Shown here: positions 9,133-18,220 of the stretch, one piece after another
Numbering within the stretch: position 1 is the first letter of the stretch
Layout: each line of letters starts with the position of its first letter
Source of the DNA: Coemansia sp. RSA 1804
Taxonomy: Eukaryota; Kickxellomycota; Kickxellomycetes; Kickxellales; Kickxellaceae
DNA length: 21,326 nt
Reading direction: 5' to 3'
Assembly: GCA_027578815.1 (NCBI GenBank)
Contig: JANBTH010000309.1
Location: forward strand, 1-21,326
Translations under genes and position numbers: made by a program
The notes under the pieces: generated by a model
The model's database searches: none
Told to the model about the DNA's origin: nothing
Seen by the model: the letters and a program-made list of their open reading frames with translations, nothing else

Positions 9133-9942
9133 CTAGCTCAGCTGTGGTTCCGACGGAGAAGATAAAGCCACAGAGCCTATGACTTTCTTTTCTTTGTAGT
9201 CGTTGTATGCCGCGAGGCATGCCTGGTAGGTTCCAACCACACCCGCGCATATAAGTCCAGAGATCATACTGGTACGTGGACCAGCGCCTATCTTAAACAG
9301 CATGCCACTGATAGCAGCAGCACCAACGTTGTTGTATTGATCCTTTTTGCCACGATAGCTACCAATCGAGTAGTTGATGGTGTTGTAAAACATTGCCAGT
9401 ACGCCAAGCGAGTTTGCAACAAAGGGTCCACGACGAGTCATCGAATTAAGGACGCTGTTCAACCGCAGCTTAAAGTTACGTCCGTGCTGGCTACGCATGC
9501 CCTCAAGAAATCCCCAGACACCACCAGTAGAAAGACCAAGGATATACATAGTTCCAGTGCCGTAGCACAGATCGTCGCTCCATCCGCGACTAGGCATGAT
9601 ACCTCCAGTGTATGTTGGCCCATCCTCCATGGAGAGGTACTCGATGCCACCTGGGCTGGCTAGTGGGTTAAGTTCTGAGGATGAAAAATCAACTTGGCTG
9701 AGGAAATCAGAAACTCCACTGCTTTCCACTTGATTTGCTTCGCGCGATGGATAGGACGGAGACTGTGAAGTTGGTGCTGTCTGATAAAGCCCCTTTGCTG
9801 CACTTTCCACTTGACTATCGCTCATCAGCCTTGTGCTGCTAGCTGCATCAGGAGAAGCCGCACCATCGTATTGAGCCTCCTGCTGCTGTTGCTGCTGTCT
9901 TTGGTCTTGTGTGTTGCGCGAAAGCACAGAAAAAATAGACAT
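9133..9942 (-). CDS. TIM23: mitochondrial import inner membrane translocase subunit TIM23
   Basis: The 269-residue protein is the channel subunit of the TIM23 presequence translocase in the mitochondrial inner membrane. Residues 1-110 form the hydrophilic intermembrane-space part, with a Q6 run at residues 16-21 and the short conserved block LNPLASPGGIEYL. The hallmark IMPSRGWSDDLCYGTG (115-130) follows. The Tim17/22/23 membrane region then spans about residues 125-248, with glycine-rich segments MYILGLSTGGVWGFLEGM, NSLGVLAMFYNTIN and ISGMLFKIGAGP, and the conserved RRGPFVANS loop. The ATG at 9942 is the first in frame. The open frame upstream begins only with a GTG and is not needed. The C-terminal tail is about 20 residues longer than in yeast Tim23. 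The gene is divergent from RPT2. Confidence 0.94.
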   Translation of the reverse strand: MSIFSVLSRNTQDQRQQQQQQEAQYDGAASPDAASSTRLMSDSQVESAAKGLYQTAPTSQSPSYPSREANQVESSGVSDFLSQVDFSSSELNPLASPGGIEYLSMEDGPTYTGGIMPSRGWSDDLCYGTGTMYILGLSTGGVWGFLEGMRSQHGRNFKLRLNSVLNSMTRRGPFVANSLGVLAMFYNTINYSIGSYRGKKDQYNNVGAAAISGMLFKIGAGPRTSMISGLICAGVVGTYQACLAAYNDYKEKKVIGSVALSSPSEPQLS

Positions 9943-10390
9943 TATTTGTTGTTTATCGAATGTTGGTTTCAGAACCAGCACAAATGCGCGATATTATATC
10001 AGGTAGAAAAAAGATAAGATGGCTCTAGAATTTAAAATAGAATCCTCTGGATTATTAGAGAAAAGTTGAAGCAAGAACACCGGATAAAGAAAGCTGCTCT
10101 TATCCACTTGATTCTGGTCTTTTCGCTGTGTGAGAAGAAAGAACCAAAAATAAAAAATTTGAGTAAGCACTAATCGGGAATTATCTGGATCACCAACCAT
10201 GATTAGAGAGGTGGATAAAATGATTACGTGTTGTAGAAGCTGAAGGTAAAAAGCGCACACTTGTTGCGTTGAGAGCAACCACTTGTTTACTTTGATTTCA
10301 AATCGCTTTCTCTTTTGAAGCTTTTAAATAGTAGGCTTACTTTCTTTTCTAAAGCGCATTTGACATTCGAGCTACAACAGTTTCTACGCG
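9943..10390. promoter_or_regulatory. divergent promoter region of TIM23 and RPT2
   Basis: This 448-base AT-rich spacer has T-rich and purine-rich runs, with TTTCTTTTCT just upstream of the RPT2 start. I looked for a proteasome control element of the yeast Rpn4 type (GGTGGCAAA) and did not find one. A 94-codon open frame on the minus strand looks like chance: it is rich in Phe and Leu and has no recognisable motif. Confidence 0.45.
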
Positions 10391-11888
10391 ATGGTACGTT
10401 CCTCAAATCAATAAACTAGCTTGGCAGATGAACAGAGCTGGTGCTAGCCGTGGGTACGTAATCCCATGTTCATGCAATTTACAAACCTTGGTACTAAGAA
10501 CCATGCCTATTCTTATGCTTATGTTGGTGTGTATGCACCTGTTCTTGGTTATAATAAAGAAAGGCTAATAGGGTAACGCACAATCTGGCTTTCCAGGTGG
10601 CCCTCCGGGCGACAAGAACAAGAAGGACAAGAAGAAGAAGTGGGAGCCGCCAGTTCCGACCACTATTGGCAAACGCAAAAAGAGAAGAGGGCCTGACAGT
10701 GTTGTGAAGCTGCCCAAGGTGCATCCGACAATTCGCTGCAACCTCAAGCTTCTCAAGCTAAACAGAATCAACGATTATCTGCTCATGGAAGAGGAATTCA
10801 TACAAAACCAGCAGCTATATAAGCCCCAGGAAGAGAAGACGCAGGAGGAGCGTGCTCGTGTGGATGAGCTGCGTGGTACCCCAATGGCTGTAGGAACGCT
10901 TGAGGAGGTCATTGACGACAACCACGCCATCGTGTCGATGACAACCGGTCCAGAATACTATGTGTCAATGCTCTCCTTTGTAGACAAGGATCAGCTAGAG
11001 CCCGGGTGCTCTATTCTTATGCATAGCAAGACATATGCCATTATTGGTGTTCTTCAGGATGATGCCGACCCGATGGTTAGCGTGATGAAGCTTGAGAAGG
11101 CGCCGACAGAGTCCTATGCTGACGTGGGTGGTCTTGAGCAGCAAATCCAGGAGATAAAGGAGGCTGTTGAACTGCCGCTTACGCATCCGGAGCTGTACGA
11201 GGAGATGGGAATTAGGCCACCTAAGGGCGTTATACTTTATGGCGTTCCTGGAACTGGAAAAACACTGCTTGCGAAAGCGGTGGCAAATCAGACATCTGCC
11301 ACTTTTCTCCGCGTTGTCGGTTCGGAGCTTATTCAAAAGTATCTTGGCGATGGACCTAAACTTGTGCGCGAGCTTTTCCGCGTGGCAGAGGAGAACGCAC
11401 CATCTATTGTTTTTATCGACGAGATCGATGCTGTCGGTACAAAGAGGTACGACTCGAACTCGGGTGGTGAAAAAGAGATCCAGCGGACTATGCTGGAGCT
11501 ACTCAACCAGCTTGATGGGTTTGACTCGCGTGGCGATGTGAAGGTTATTATGGCTACCAACAAGATTGAGTCGCTTGACCCTGCACTTATTCGTCCGGGT
11601 CGTATTGACCGCAAGATTGAATTTCCATTGCCGGATGTGAAGACAAAGCGCCACATCTTTGGCATCCACACGTCACGTATGACGCTGTCTGATGATGTGG
11701 ATCTTGAGGAGTTTGTCATGTCAAAGGACGATCTTTCGGGCGCCGACATAAAGGCTATCTGCACTGAATCTGGATTGCTGGCATTGCGCGAGCGTAGGAT
11801 GAAGGTCTGCAATGAGGACTTTAGAAAGGCCCGTGAAAAGGTTCTCTACCGAAAGAGCGAAGGCACGCCAGAGGGGCTCTACCTTTAA
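10391..11888 (+). CDS. RPT2: 26S proteasome regulatory subunit 4 homologue, AAA ATPase Rpt2
   Basis: Two exons give 439 residues: exon 1 is only the ATG (10391-10393) and exon 2 is 10572-11888. The product is one of the six ATPases of the 19S base that unfold substrates and open the 20S gate. The spliced N-terminus is MGNAQSG followed by a Gly/Pro stretch and [10 protein letters not shown]. This is the diagnostic Rpt2 start, including the Gly2 N-myristoylation consensus (MGxxxS). Then come a coiled coil, the OB domain ([20 protein letters not shown]), Walker A GVPGTGKT (225-232), Walker B FIDEID, and the arginine-finger region [11 protein letters not shown]. The end is GLYL, the HbYX motif that docks into the 20S alpha ring. 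Length and ends match yeast and human Rpt2. Without the intron there is no acceptable start codon. Confidence 0.96.
10394..10571 (+). other. intron directly after the start codon of RPT2
   Basis: This 178-base intron starts with GTACGT right after the ATG and ends in AATAG. A TACTAAG branch-like site is at 10492-10498. The following GGT AAC GCA CAA TCT encodes GNAQS, completing the conserved myristoylation motif. A second GTACGT at 10454-10459 inside the intron is a possible cryptic donor. Confidence 0.85.
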
Positions 11889-12240
11889 ATTCTCGGGATT
11901 TTGTTTTTATTCACTGGATGGATTATTCTCGCTGATATCAAAGACGTTTGTCAAAGTGCTATTTGATGTCACAATATTCCCTGTGTGTCGTGGACACGCA
12001 CGTTTTCGGTGTTTACTTTGGTTTTACGTAGTTTTTTTGAAGGGGTGAACAAGTCAGCAGCTGCAATGCACGTTTTGCCCATATGTATCGTGGTGCTGGT
12101 CATGGAGCATAAATAGTCTTATATTTTTTATGCTTTAGACTGCTCTTGACATATACATTGGCAGTGGCTATTAGCGTATCTATTTATATTTTTACAACCT
12201 TTATTTTCTTTTCTACTGGCCTATCTATTTTTTTTAATCA
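11889..12240. other. spacer between RPT2 and the small gene
   Basis: These 352 bases contain the 3' end of RPT2 and the presumed promoter of the next gene, which ends in a T-rich run just before the ATG at 12241. I see no further gene. Confidence 0.45.
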
Positions 12241-12970
12241 ATGTCGTCACCAAAGACACAGGAAGAAATACAGATACAGCTTAAAGATGTTCTGCAAGGC
12301 TTGACGCATCCTGCAAGTAGCATATCCTATGTTTTTGAAGGCGATCCAGCGCCAATTGGCACTGACAACGATGAGATGGTTGTTCTTGTCGACATGTCAG
12401 AAGATGGAAAGTCACCAGCTGAAGCCCTCTCCCTGTCATCTTCGTTTGGGGTGACGGGCTTTGAATGGAAGCCATCTTCAGAAGCAGGTAGTCAGCCAGC
12501 AGATCTCTCGATTAGCTGCGTAACTTTGGACAGGTACACATTCGATGCAGCACCTTTCAAACATGATTCAACAGTGAAAAGCCTTTACCTGCAAAGTATT
12601 ACCATGGCAGCAAAATCTCTTAAATGCTAATCTTGTATGTGTTTTGTTGTCAACTATTCACAGCTGTAGTGCCGCTGAACAGGATGCTGGAACTGGAATC
12701 CATACAAAGCGCTTAACAAAATCACAAAACCTTTTTGCAAACATTCAACAGGATGCACACTACTTGTCTAAAAGGTATGGTTATTGTCTGCAACACTGCA
12801 ATATGCAAAGTACAAATATATCAAGTGATGCCTTGTTGTGTATTGCATCTGCTTAGCGTTTTGGTACTGACATTGCTTGAAAGTAAAACCTTTTTGTTTC
12901 TTTTTGTACTCACCGTAGAACAAAGTTTCTCAAGGGACTAGTCGAGGAGTCCGATTCCTTGAAATCCTAA
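12241..12970 (+). CDS. small protein of unknown function, probably three exons
   Basis: I do not recognise the family. The first exon opens with an ATG at 12241 after a T-rich run. It encodes an acidic, Ser/Glu-rich protein (YVFEGDPAPIG, DNDEMVVLVDMSEDGK, FGVTGFEWKP). Unspliced it would stop at 12630 after 129 residues. Two downstream stretches also look coding and fit together. One is 12664-12774, including RLTKSQNLFANIQQ and DAHYLSKR. The other is 12919-12970, encoding TKFLKGLVEESDSLKS and a stop. They are joined in frame by an intron with donor GTATGG (12775), branch TACTGAC (12865-12871) and a pyrimidine-rich acceptor ending at 12918. The first junction is less certain. A GTACAC donor after 12533 keeps frame and gives 151 residues, while the acceptor TTCACAG at 12663 follows a CTAAT branch. 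The C-terminal part would be a helical, Lys/Glu-rich segment. The gene is tail-to-tail with the RSC gene. Confidence 0.55.
12534..12663 (+). other. possible first intron of the small gene
   Basis: The 3' end is good: CTAAT at 12626-12630 and TTCACAG ending at 12663. The donor is uncertain. GTACAC at 12534 is the only upstream GT in the phase required by the later exons, giving a 130-base intron. GTGAAA and GTATTA sites nearby are in other phases. Confidence 0.35.
12775..12918 (+). other. probable second intron of the small gene
   Basis: This 144-base intron has donor GTATGG and a TACTGAC branch consensus at 12865-12871. A pyrimidine-rich run leads to the acceptor GTAG at 12918, 47 bases after the branch A. 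It joins LSKR to TKFLKG in frame. Confidence 0.6.
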
Positions 12971-13165
12971 AGAGAGCGCAATAACATATTTCAGTCATGC
13001 TTTCCTACTCGTAGCTGATTATAATATTTTATTTTTGGGGTTTAAATTATTTTGGCGCAAGCTAAAAATATGAAACGGAGATATATAAAAAACGAGAAAA
13101 TTTAGTTCATCAAAAGAAACTGCAAGCAAATATGATGGTAATGAATTTGAACAAAACTCCTTGTG

Positions 13166-13890
13166 TCAACGAGTCAAGAATAATGAGTAATGCTGTGTTG
13201 CTTTCTTCTGGCCACTCTCTTGTGTCGGCAAGGCCGGAGGAACTTGCTGGTCGCCAGATTCGCCAAATAGCGCATCTGGCTGCCACTCTGAGGCCAAGGC
13301 TTCGATATCCACTACATTCATTCCAGACTGGAGAGCTACTTCGTATGCATAACCTGCGCTCTTTGCTAGAAGCGAAGTAGACCCAGAATCGTCCTTTTCA
13401 ACCTCGTCGCTTGCGTGCGATGGTGCATCATCGCCCGGGCTGTTTCCCCCTTGTTGATGGTTGAGGCTATCTGGAATGACACGCGGGAGAAGACGGCGTC
13501 CATTTGCCGAAAGCGACAGTAGCACCTTGCCATTGGCATTGAACGGACCTGGAACCGGGCGTAGCAGCACTGCAATTGTTGACGATGGAACCTGGAGCGC
13601 GTGGTTAGACTCTTCACTGCTTAAACATACATGCATAAACATGGATGCGTTGGGTGTAGCTATCTGAATTGCAAGCCCCTTCGCAATGCGCTGGTTTCCG
13701 TATGAGACAAATATGCGTGTGGATTTTTTCCAGAGCTCAATTGCATCCTGGTTTTGAAGCTGACCCAGAACATGAGACGAAGATTGCGTGGGGCTCGACA
13801 TTGTGCTTCCGTTCTGTGACAATGCATGGTGGCCATTAACAGACGACATATCAGGACTTAATGGAGTATGTGTTTGTTTTGGAATATTTG

Positions 13891-13921
<31 letters not shown>

Positions 13922-16900
13922 TTGCAAAAGCATGGCCATCATTGTATGCGCGTTTGCGACTGATGTCGATGGCAATGGCATACCAGGATGGCTCATAATG
14001 ACGCTGCTTGAAGGCATAGAAGGAGTAGAGGGCCTTACAATGGCACTAAACCCGGTTCCGTCAGTAGAGCCGGCCCCTTGCGGTAAAAGAGCAGGCGACA
14101 TTGTCATACCAGGCCGAATCATTGCAGCCTGTGGAGAGCCCATCATATTCATCCCCAAGGAGGCCATCGGCAATGTTGTGGCCATGGAGGCAGCCACAGG
14201 CAAAGACATTTGCATCTGCCCAAGCGGCGACATTGGTGCTGCCATTGTCCCATTTACTGGTCTGACAGAATGAGGAGATGTTATGGCCATCTGGTTCATA
14301 GCCGGGCCAAGCGACATTGCTGTAGGCGACGAAATGCCATAGGCAGCACCAATAGTCTGGGTAGGATGCATGGCCGATATTTGTTGAGGAAACAAGCCGG
14401 CCTGCGATGCACCAGAATGAACTTGCTGCTTTTGCTGCTGCATCGTCTGGTTAATAGCCTGCATCTGATTATTATACAATTGCTGCAGTTGCTGAACTTG
14501 CGTTAAATATGCCTGCTGAGATTGCTCCACTAGCTGAGATTGTTGCTTCATAAGCGCTTGATGGTGAACCGAACCAATAAACCCCGGGTTTTGTTGCTGA
14601 GCCATCGTTATCTGATCCATGAACTGCTTGCGAATAGCGCTTTCACGATGAGAAAACTGAGCCTGCGCCTTGGTCATATTCTGCTGGTGGTTCATTACAA
14701 GCATCTGGTATGCCTGAGTGAGGCCGCCCTGAGTAAGTATAGGCTGCTGACCATTAACTGGAAACTGCATGCCGGGCTGCGGTCGGATAGTCCCAGGCGG
14801 AGAAAAGATGGCGGATTGTCCTTGCTGGTTCAAAGCGGTTGGTGTCTGCATAGCAACCGGATTCGAAATCCCTGGCCTCAACTGTGGCTGGCTTGGAGCG
14901 GGGCTGTGCACTTGTGTTTGTGGCTGTGTGTTCATCCGCGCCTGGGCCTGGGCGCGCGCTGCAGCATCGCGATTAAGAACGGTCAGTCCGAGATGAGGGA
15001 GAAGGCTTGTGTTATTCCACAATGCAGCCGCCTGCTTACTCGGCACAAAGGGCACAATGTAAGGAATAAATGTGGGCGGCTTCATCAGCGGCGTCTTAAA
15101 CTCGTGCGCCCAGTTAGTCAGTGGAAGAAGCGCTGCAGACTCTCCTACAGTTGTACTGGGTTCGTATTTGCTTTCGCAGATATACAGATCGGCTGGCAAA
15201 AAACCCTGAGGATAAACGCGCGTGTAGACGTTTGGAAGCAAAACATAACACTTCCCACATATCCCGCGGACGCCCAAGCCTTCAAATGACGGCCCGACAA
15301 AAAGCTGGTGGGGATAAACCGGCTGTCCAGCAAGCTCTGGCACCTCGGCAGGAGTCAGCAGCCAATGCCCATCTATATACTTTCGCCGGTCGCTGACACC
15401 ACCCACACGGATCTTGTTGATCATTGCTATACTTCTGCCTGTTCCCGATTTCACATAGAAGAAGTCGCCAACAAACAAATCATTGTCTCCGGTGGTGACG
15501 CGGCTGACATACCGGCCCTCTGGTGGCACTGCATCAATGTATGAAGTGTCGAATGGAATATTGTACTTTTCGATCACCGTATGACAAATGCGCTTGTACT
15601 CCTTTTCCAAGGTCACTGCATACTGATAAATGTCGGATTCGGCTTCGTTAAAGAACGTGGCATTATTGAATATCCACAGAATGTCGTAGTTGAATGCATC
15701 AAAGCTGCGGTATCCGGCCTTGATCCTATCCTTTATCATGTTGAATGCCATCGGATGAACAATGACCTCAAAGTACTCTGGATACTCGTCCTTGTCAGGG
15801 AGCTCTTCAAACGGCTCAACAATCCTCTCACCATCGCTGTCCTTGATTTCGCATAGCTCATTCACAATCTCAAGCATCGCATCAGCCATATTGGGATGAG
15901 TGGTTTCCTGATGACCAATACCACCGATGCATTGCGGGATGGGGGGCCCACCCGTAGAGATTTGAGCACTTGGGCTTTGTGTCTGGAACTGGGATGCAAA
16001 AGGTGAAGGCTGATATGTTGGCGGCTTGTGTGTTACAGAGATGCCATGGGCCTGGCTTTGCGCTGCACCTTCGACTGAGTGGAGGCGTGCCTTCCTTGAT
16101 GGTGTCTTTTTAGGCTCATGACTGACAGCCTTATCCTCAGACTGAAGTGGCTCGGGCAGATCAACCTTTGTGCCATCAGTTGGCAACAAGAACTCGGCCC
16201 AGAGCGGATTGCCGGGATCCATGGCAATCTCAATAGGAAGCTGACCATGCGCGTTGCGAGCGTTGACATCTGCATGGTATATGCGAACAAGGTATTTAGC
16301 CAAGCGCTTGCGGCCTGTATATGCAGCCCAAGAAAGAGGTGTTGACTTGTGCATAGTATCCATGGCCTCAATGTTTGCGCCCTTTTCGCAAAGGATCTGT
16401 GCAACCTTGAGCCGACCATAACATGCTGCGGCGTGCAGTGGTGCCCATGTATACTCGTCATTGTCGATTTCTTCACCATCCGCATCCTTCATGACAACCT
16501 TGCGATAGCCATTGACTGGAAGATCCGGCGTCTTCAGCAAACGAGTAGCCTTCGTAAGATCAGCATCGTATATTGCTTGAAAAAGCCCGTCCAACACCCC
16601 TTCGGCGCGCTCACCCTTTGATTTGGCACTAGCGTCTCGATCAGCCTTTTGAGCTCCCTCATTATCTCCACCAGTATCACCATCATCATCCTCTCCCACA
16701 TCATCCTCTTCATGGAAACCCTCGCTGTCGCTGCCCTCACCCAGATCTCTTTTGCGCTTGGATAACTTTGTGGCGTGACCTGATGGCTTTGCATTGTCGC
16801 TCCCGTGCGATATGCCGGCCTCAGCGCTGTGATGACTCTGTCCAGAGACCGACTTGCGGATCCTGAGCTTCAGTCCAGCTGATGGGTTAGAAGTAGTTGC

Positions 16901-17589
16901 CCCATCGACGGAAGCCAGCTTATGCACATGGTCTCTAATGTCTCCTGCGGCCTCGTATATATACGATTCGGGCATGTTGTATGTCTGGGCATTGCTGCAC
17001 ATCAGATCTACATCCGCAATAAAGTCTGAGACGCTTGTTGTAACGCCACGTGTAATCTTCCCTTTGATGATATCCAGAGCAATGGGTTTCTTGATTTCTG
17101 CATAATAGTCTGGATAATCCTTTTTGGGTGGAAGCTTGTTGAATGGTTTACACAGTAGTTCGCCGCTACAGAATCAATAGAAAGCAATGCATCAGACAAT
17201 TTCATATAGCACAAAAACAAGGCCCGTTTCTCTCGTAATTAGAAGAAATATATCACTGCAAACAACAGCAAAAAGCACCCACAAGATTCCGGTTGAACAG
17301 TATCAGCATTAGGTTGTATATCCGATAAATATGAAACTTACTCTTTTTCCATCTCCTTGATTGCCTGGTACAGACGTAGACATTCCTCCTTTACATCGGA
17401 ATAGTCATCCAATGTGTTTTCACCACTGCCGTCCTTATCAGCATGCAAGGGTCCATCGGACTTTCGCACCCGCTTAGAGCGGCTTGTGCTAGGAGCAGTG
17501 CTTTCGTTTCCGCGTGGCGGAGTCTGTTGCGGGTTATCGCTGGCGTCCTCGGCTTCCTTGCTTACAAGCCGCACTCGAGGCTGACCCAT
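13166..17589 (-). CDS. RSC1/RSC2-like chromatin remodelling subunit with two bromodomains, ankyrin repeats, BAH domain and Gln-rich tail
   Basis: Two exons (17589-17342 and 17165-13166) give 1415 residues. Bromodomain 1 (about 65-168) is rebuilt by splicing: EKD joined to GELLCKPFNKLPPKKDYPDYY, with the acetyl-lysine-binding Asn in TYNMP (N146). A basic then acidic linker (about 185-270) includes KLSKRKRD. Ankyrin repeats follow at about 274-412 (TWAPLHAAACYGRLKVAQIL, TPLSWAAYTGRKRLAKYLV). Bromodomain 2 is at about 509-615 (YPEYFEVIVHPMAF, NNATFFNE). The BAH domain is at about 640-752 (VGDFFYVKSG, YPHQLFVGPSFEGLGVRGICGKCYVL). A long Gln/Met/Pro-rich region contains an 11-Gln run, and a compact C-terminal segment begins near RIFVSYGNQRIA. 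Bromo-bromo-BAH is the layout of yeast Rsc1/Rsc2, which recognise acetylated nucleosomes in the RSC remodeller. The ankyrin block is not part of the yeast proteins. Polybromo-like proteins are the alternative. Confidence 0.85.
13892..13924. repeat. CTG/TTG trinucleotide run encoding 11 Gln
   Basis: This run of 11 mixed CTG and TTG units on the plus strand reads as CAG/CAA on the coding minus strand. It gives a Q11 tract in the RSC1/2-like protein. The CAA interruptions break the perfect CAG repeat. Confidence 0.9.
17166..17341 (-). other. intron in the RSC1/2-like gene
   Basis: This 176-base intron has donor GTAAGT beginning at 17341 and acceptor CTGTAG ending at 17166 on the minus strand. 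It interrupts bromodomain 1. Splicing creates an Asp codon across the junction (GA plus C) and keeps frame through to the stop at 13166. Confidence 0.88.
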
Positions 17590-18220
17590 TATGAATTCTC
17601 ACTCAATGATAGTAAACAAACGTAAAAAGAATAAACTTATTAGACTTTAAATCTTCAGATTCTCTCACATACGTTCTTGCATCAGAAGCAACAGAGGGGC
17701 TAAAGAGAAGCACGAGTTAGAGCCAGAATGTTGTGTTCAATAAATAGCAGGTTAAGGATAAATCGCAAAACGAAAATAAATAAATAAAAAAGATTTTCAG
17801 AGTAAAGCAAGGCAAATTCTAAGCGAGATGCATAACGCGACTTTTTATTTTTGGTTGTTTAAGGACTTTTCGGCCTTTGATTTTTAAAAATGAATAGCGG
17901 CGTATCCTTTCTCACATTCTTTTTTGCAGCACAAGCGATTTTCTCCTGCAGCTCATTCCTCTTCATTTGATTGGCGGGATTCCACTAAAAATCAACATAC
18001 ACAATAATATTCACGTGCTTAATCCCAGAACACGCAATATTACAGGCTATTATGTGGACACTATATTTACTGGTTTAAACATAAAGTTATTTTCAGTTTA
18101 AATTCTCCAATACAACATTCTAATATCTTTCAAGTATATTATATTGTTTAGGCTTGGTTTTCCTTTTTGCTTGTACTATTTGTTTGCAGAAGCTGCGCCC
18201 ACTGGTAAACCCCTTTCAAT
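17590..18220. promoter_or_regulatory. divergent promoter region of the RSC1/2-like gene and WBP11
   Basis: This 631-base AT-rich spacer separates the two start codons. It holds AAAT tandem units near 17774-17788, an ATTGG (inverted CCAAT) at about 17970, and a CACGTG E-box at 18012-18017. A pyrimidine-rich stretch ending in TTTGCAG just before the WBP11 start could be a leader-intron acceptor. I see no gene. Confidence 0.4.

Noticed and set aside
9994..10278. 94-codon minus-strand open frame between TIM23 and RPT2
   Set aside because: It lacks an ATG at its listed start, is rich in Phe, Leu and Ile as expected from AT-rich DNA, and has no recognisable motif.
10428..10459. Alternative RPT2 start MNRAGASRG at 10428 followed by a GTACGT donor
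   Set aside because: Splicing to the acceptor before GGT AAC or to the later TTTCCAG site gives the wrong phase or loses the conserved MGxxQSG start.
12635..12663. Strong-looking GTATGT donor at 12635 paired with the acceptor at 12663
   Set aside because: The resulting intron would be only 29 bases, and the donor lies after the TAA stop of the first exon's frame.
12592..12715. Splice from GTATTA (12592) to 12664 giving an ending VVPLNRMLELESIQSA
   Set aside because: The frame would stop at once and would not use the convincing later exons. The GTATTA donor also lacks the usual G at position 5.
13788..15289. Plus-strand open frames across the Gln-rich part of the RSC gene, including one with a Cys run
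   Set aside because: They are the reverse reading of CAG-rich coding DNA; poly-Gln on the minus strand becomes poly-Cys or poly-Leu on the plus strand.
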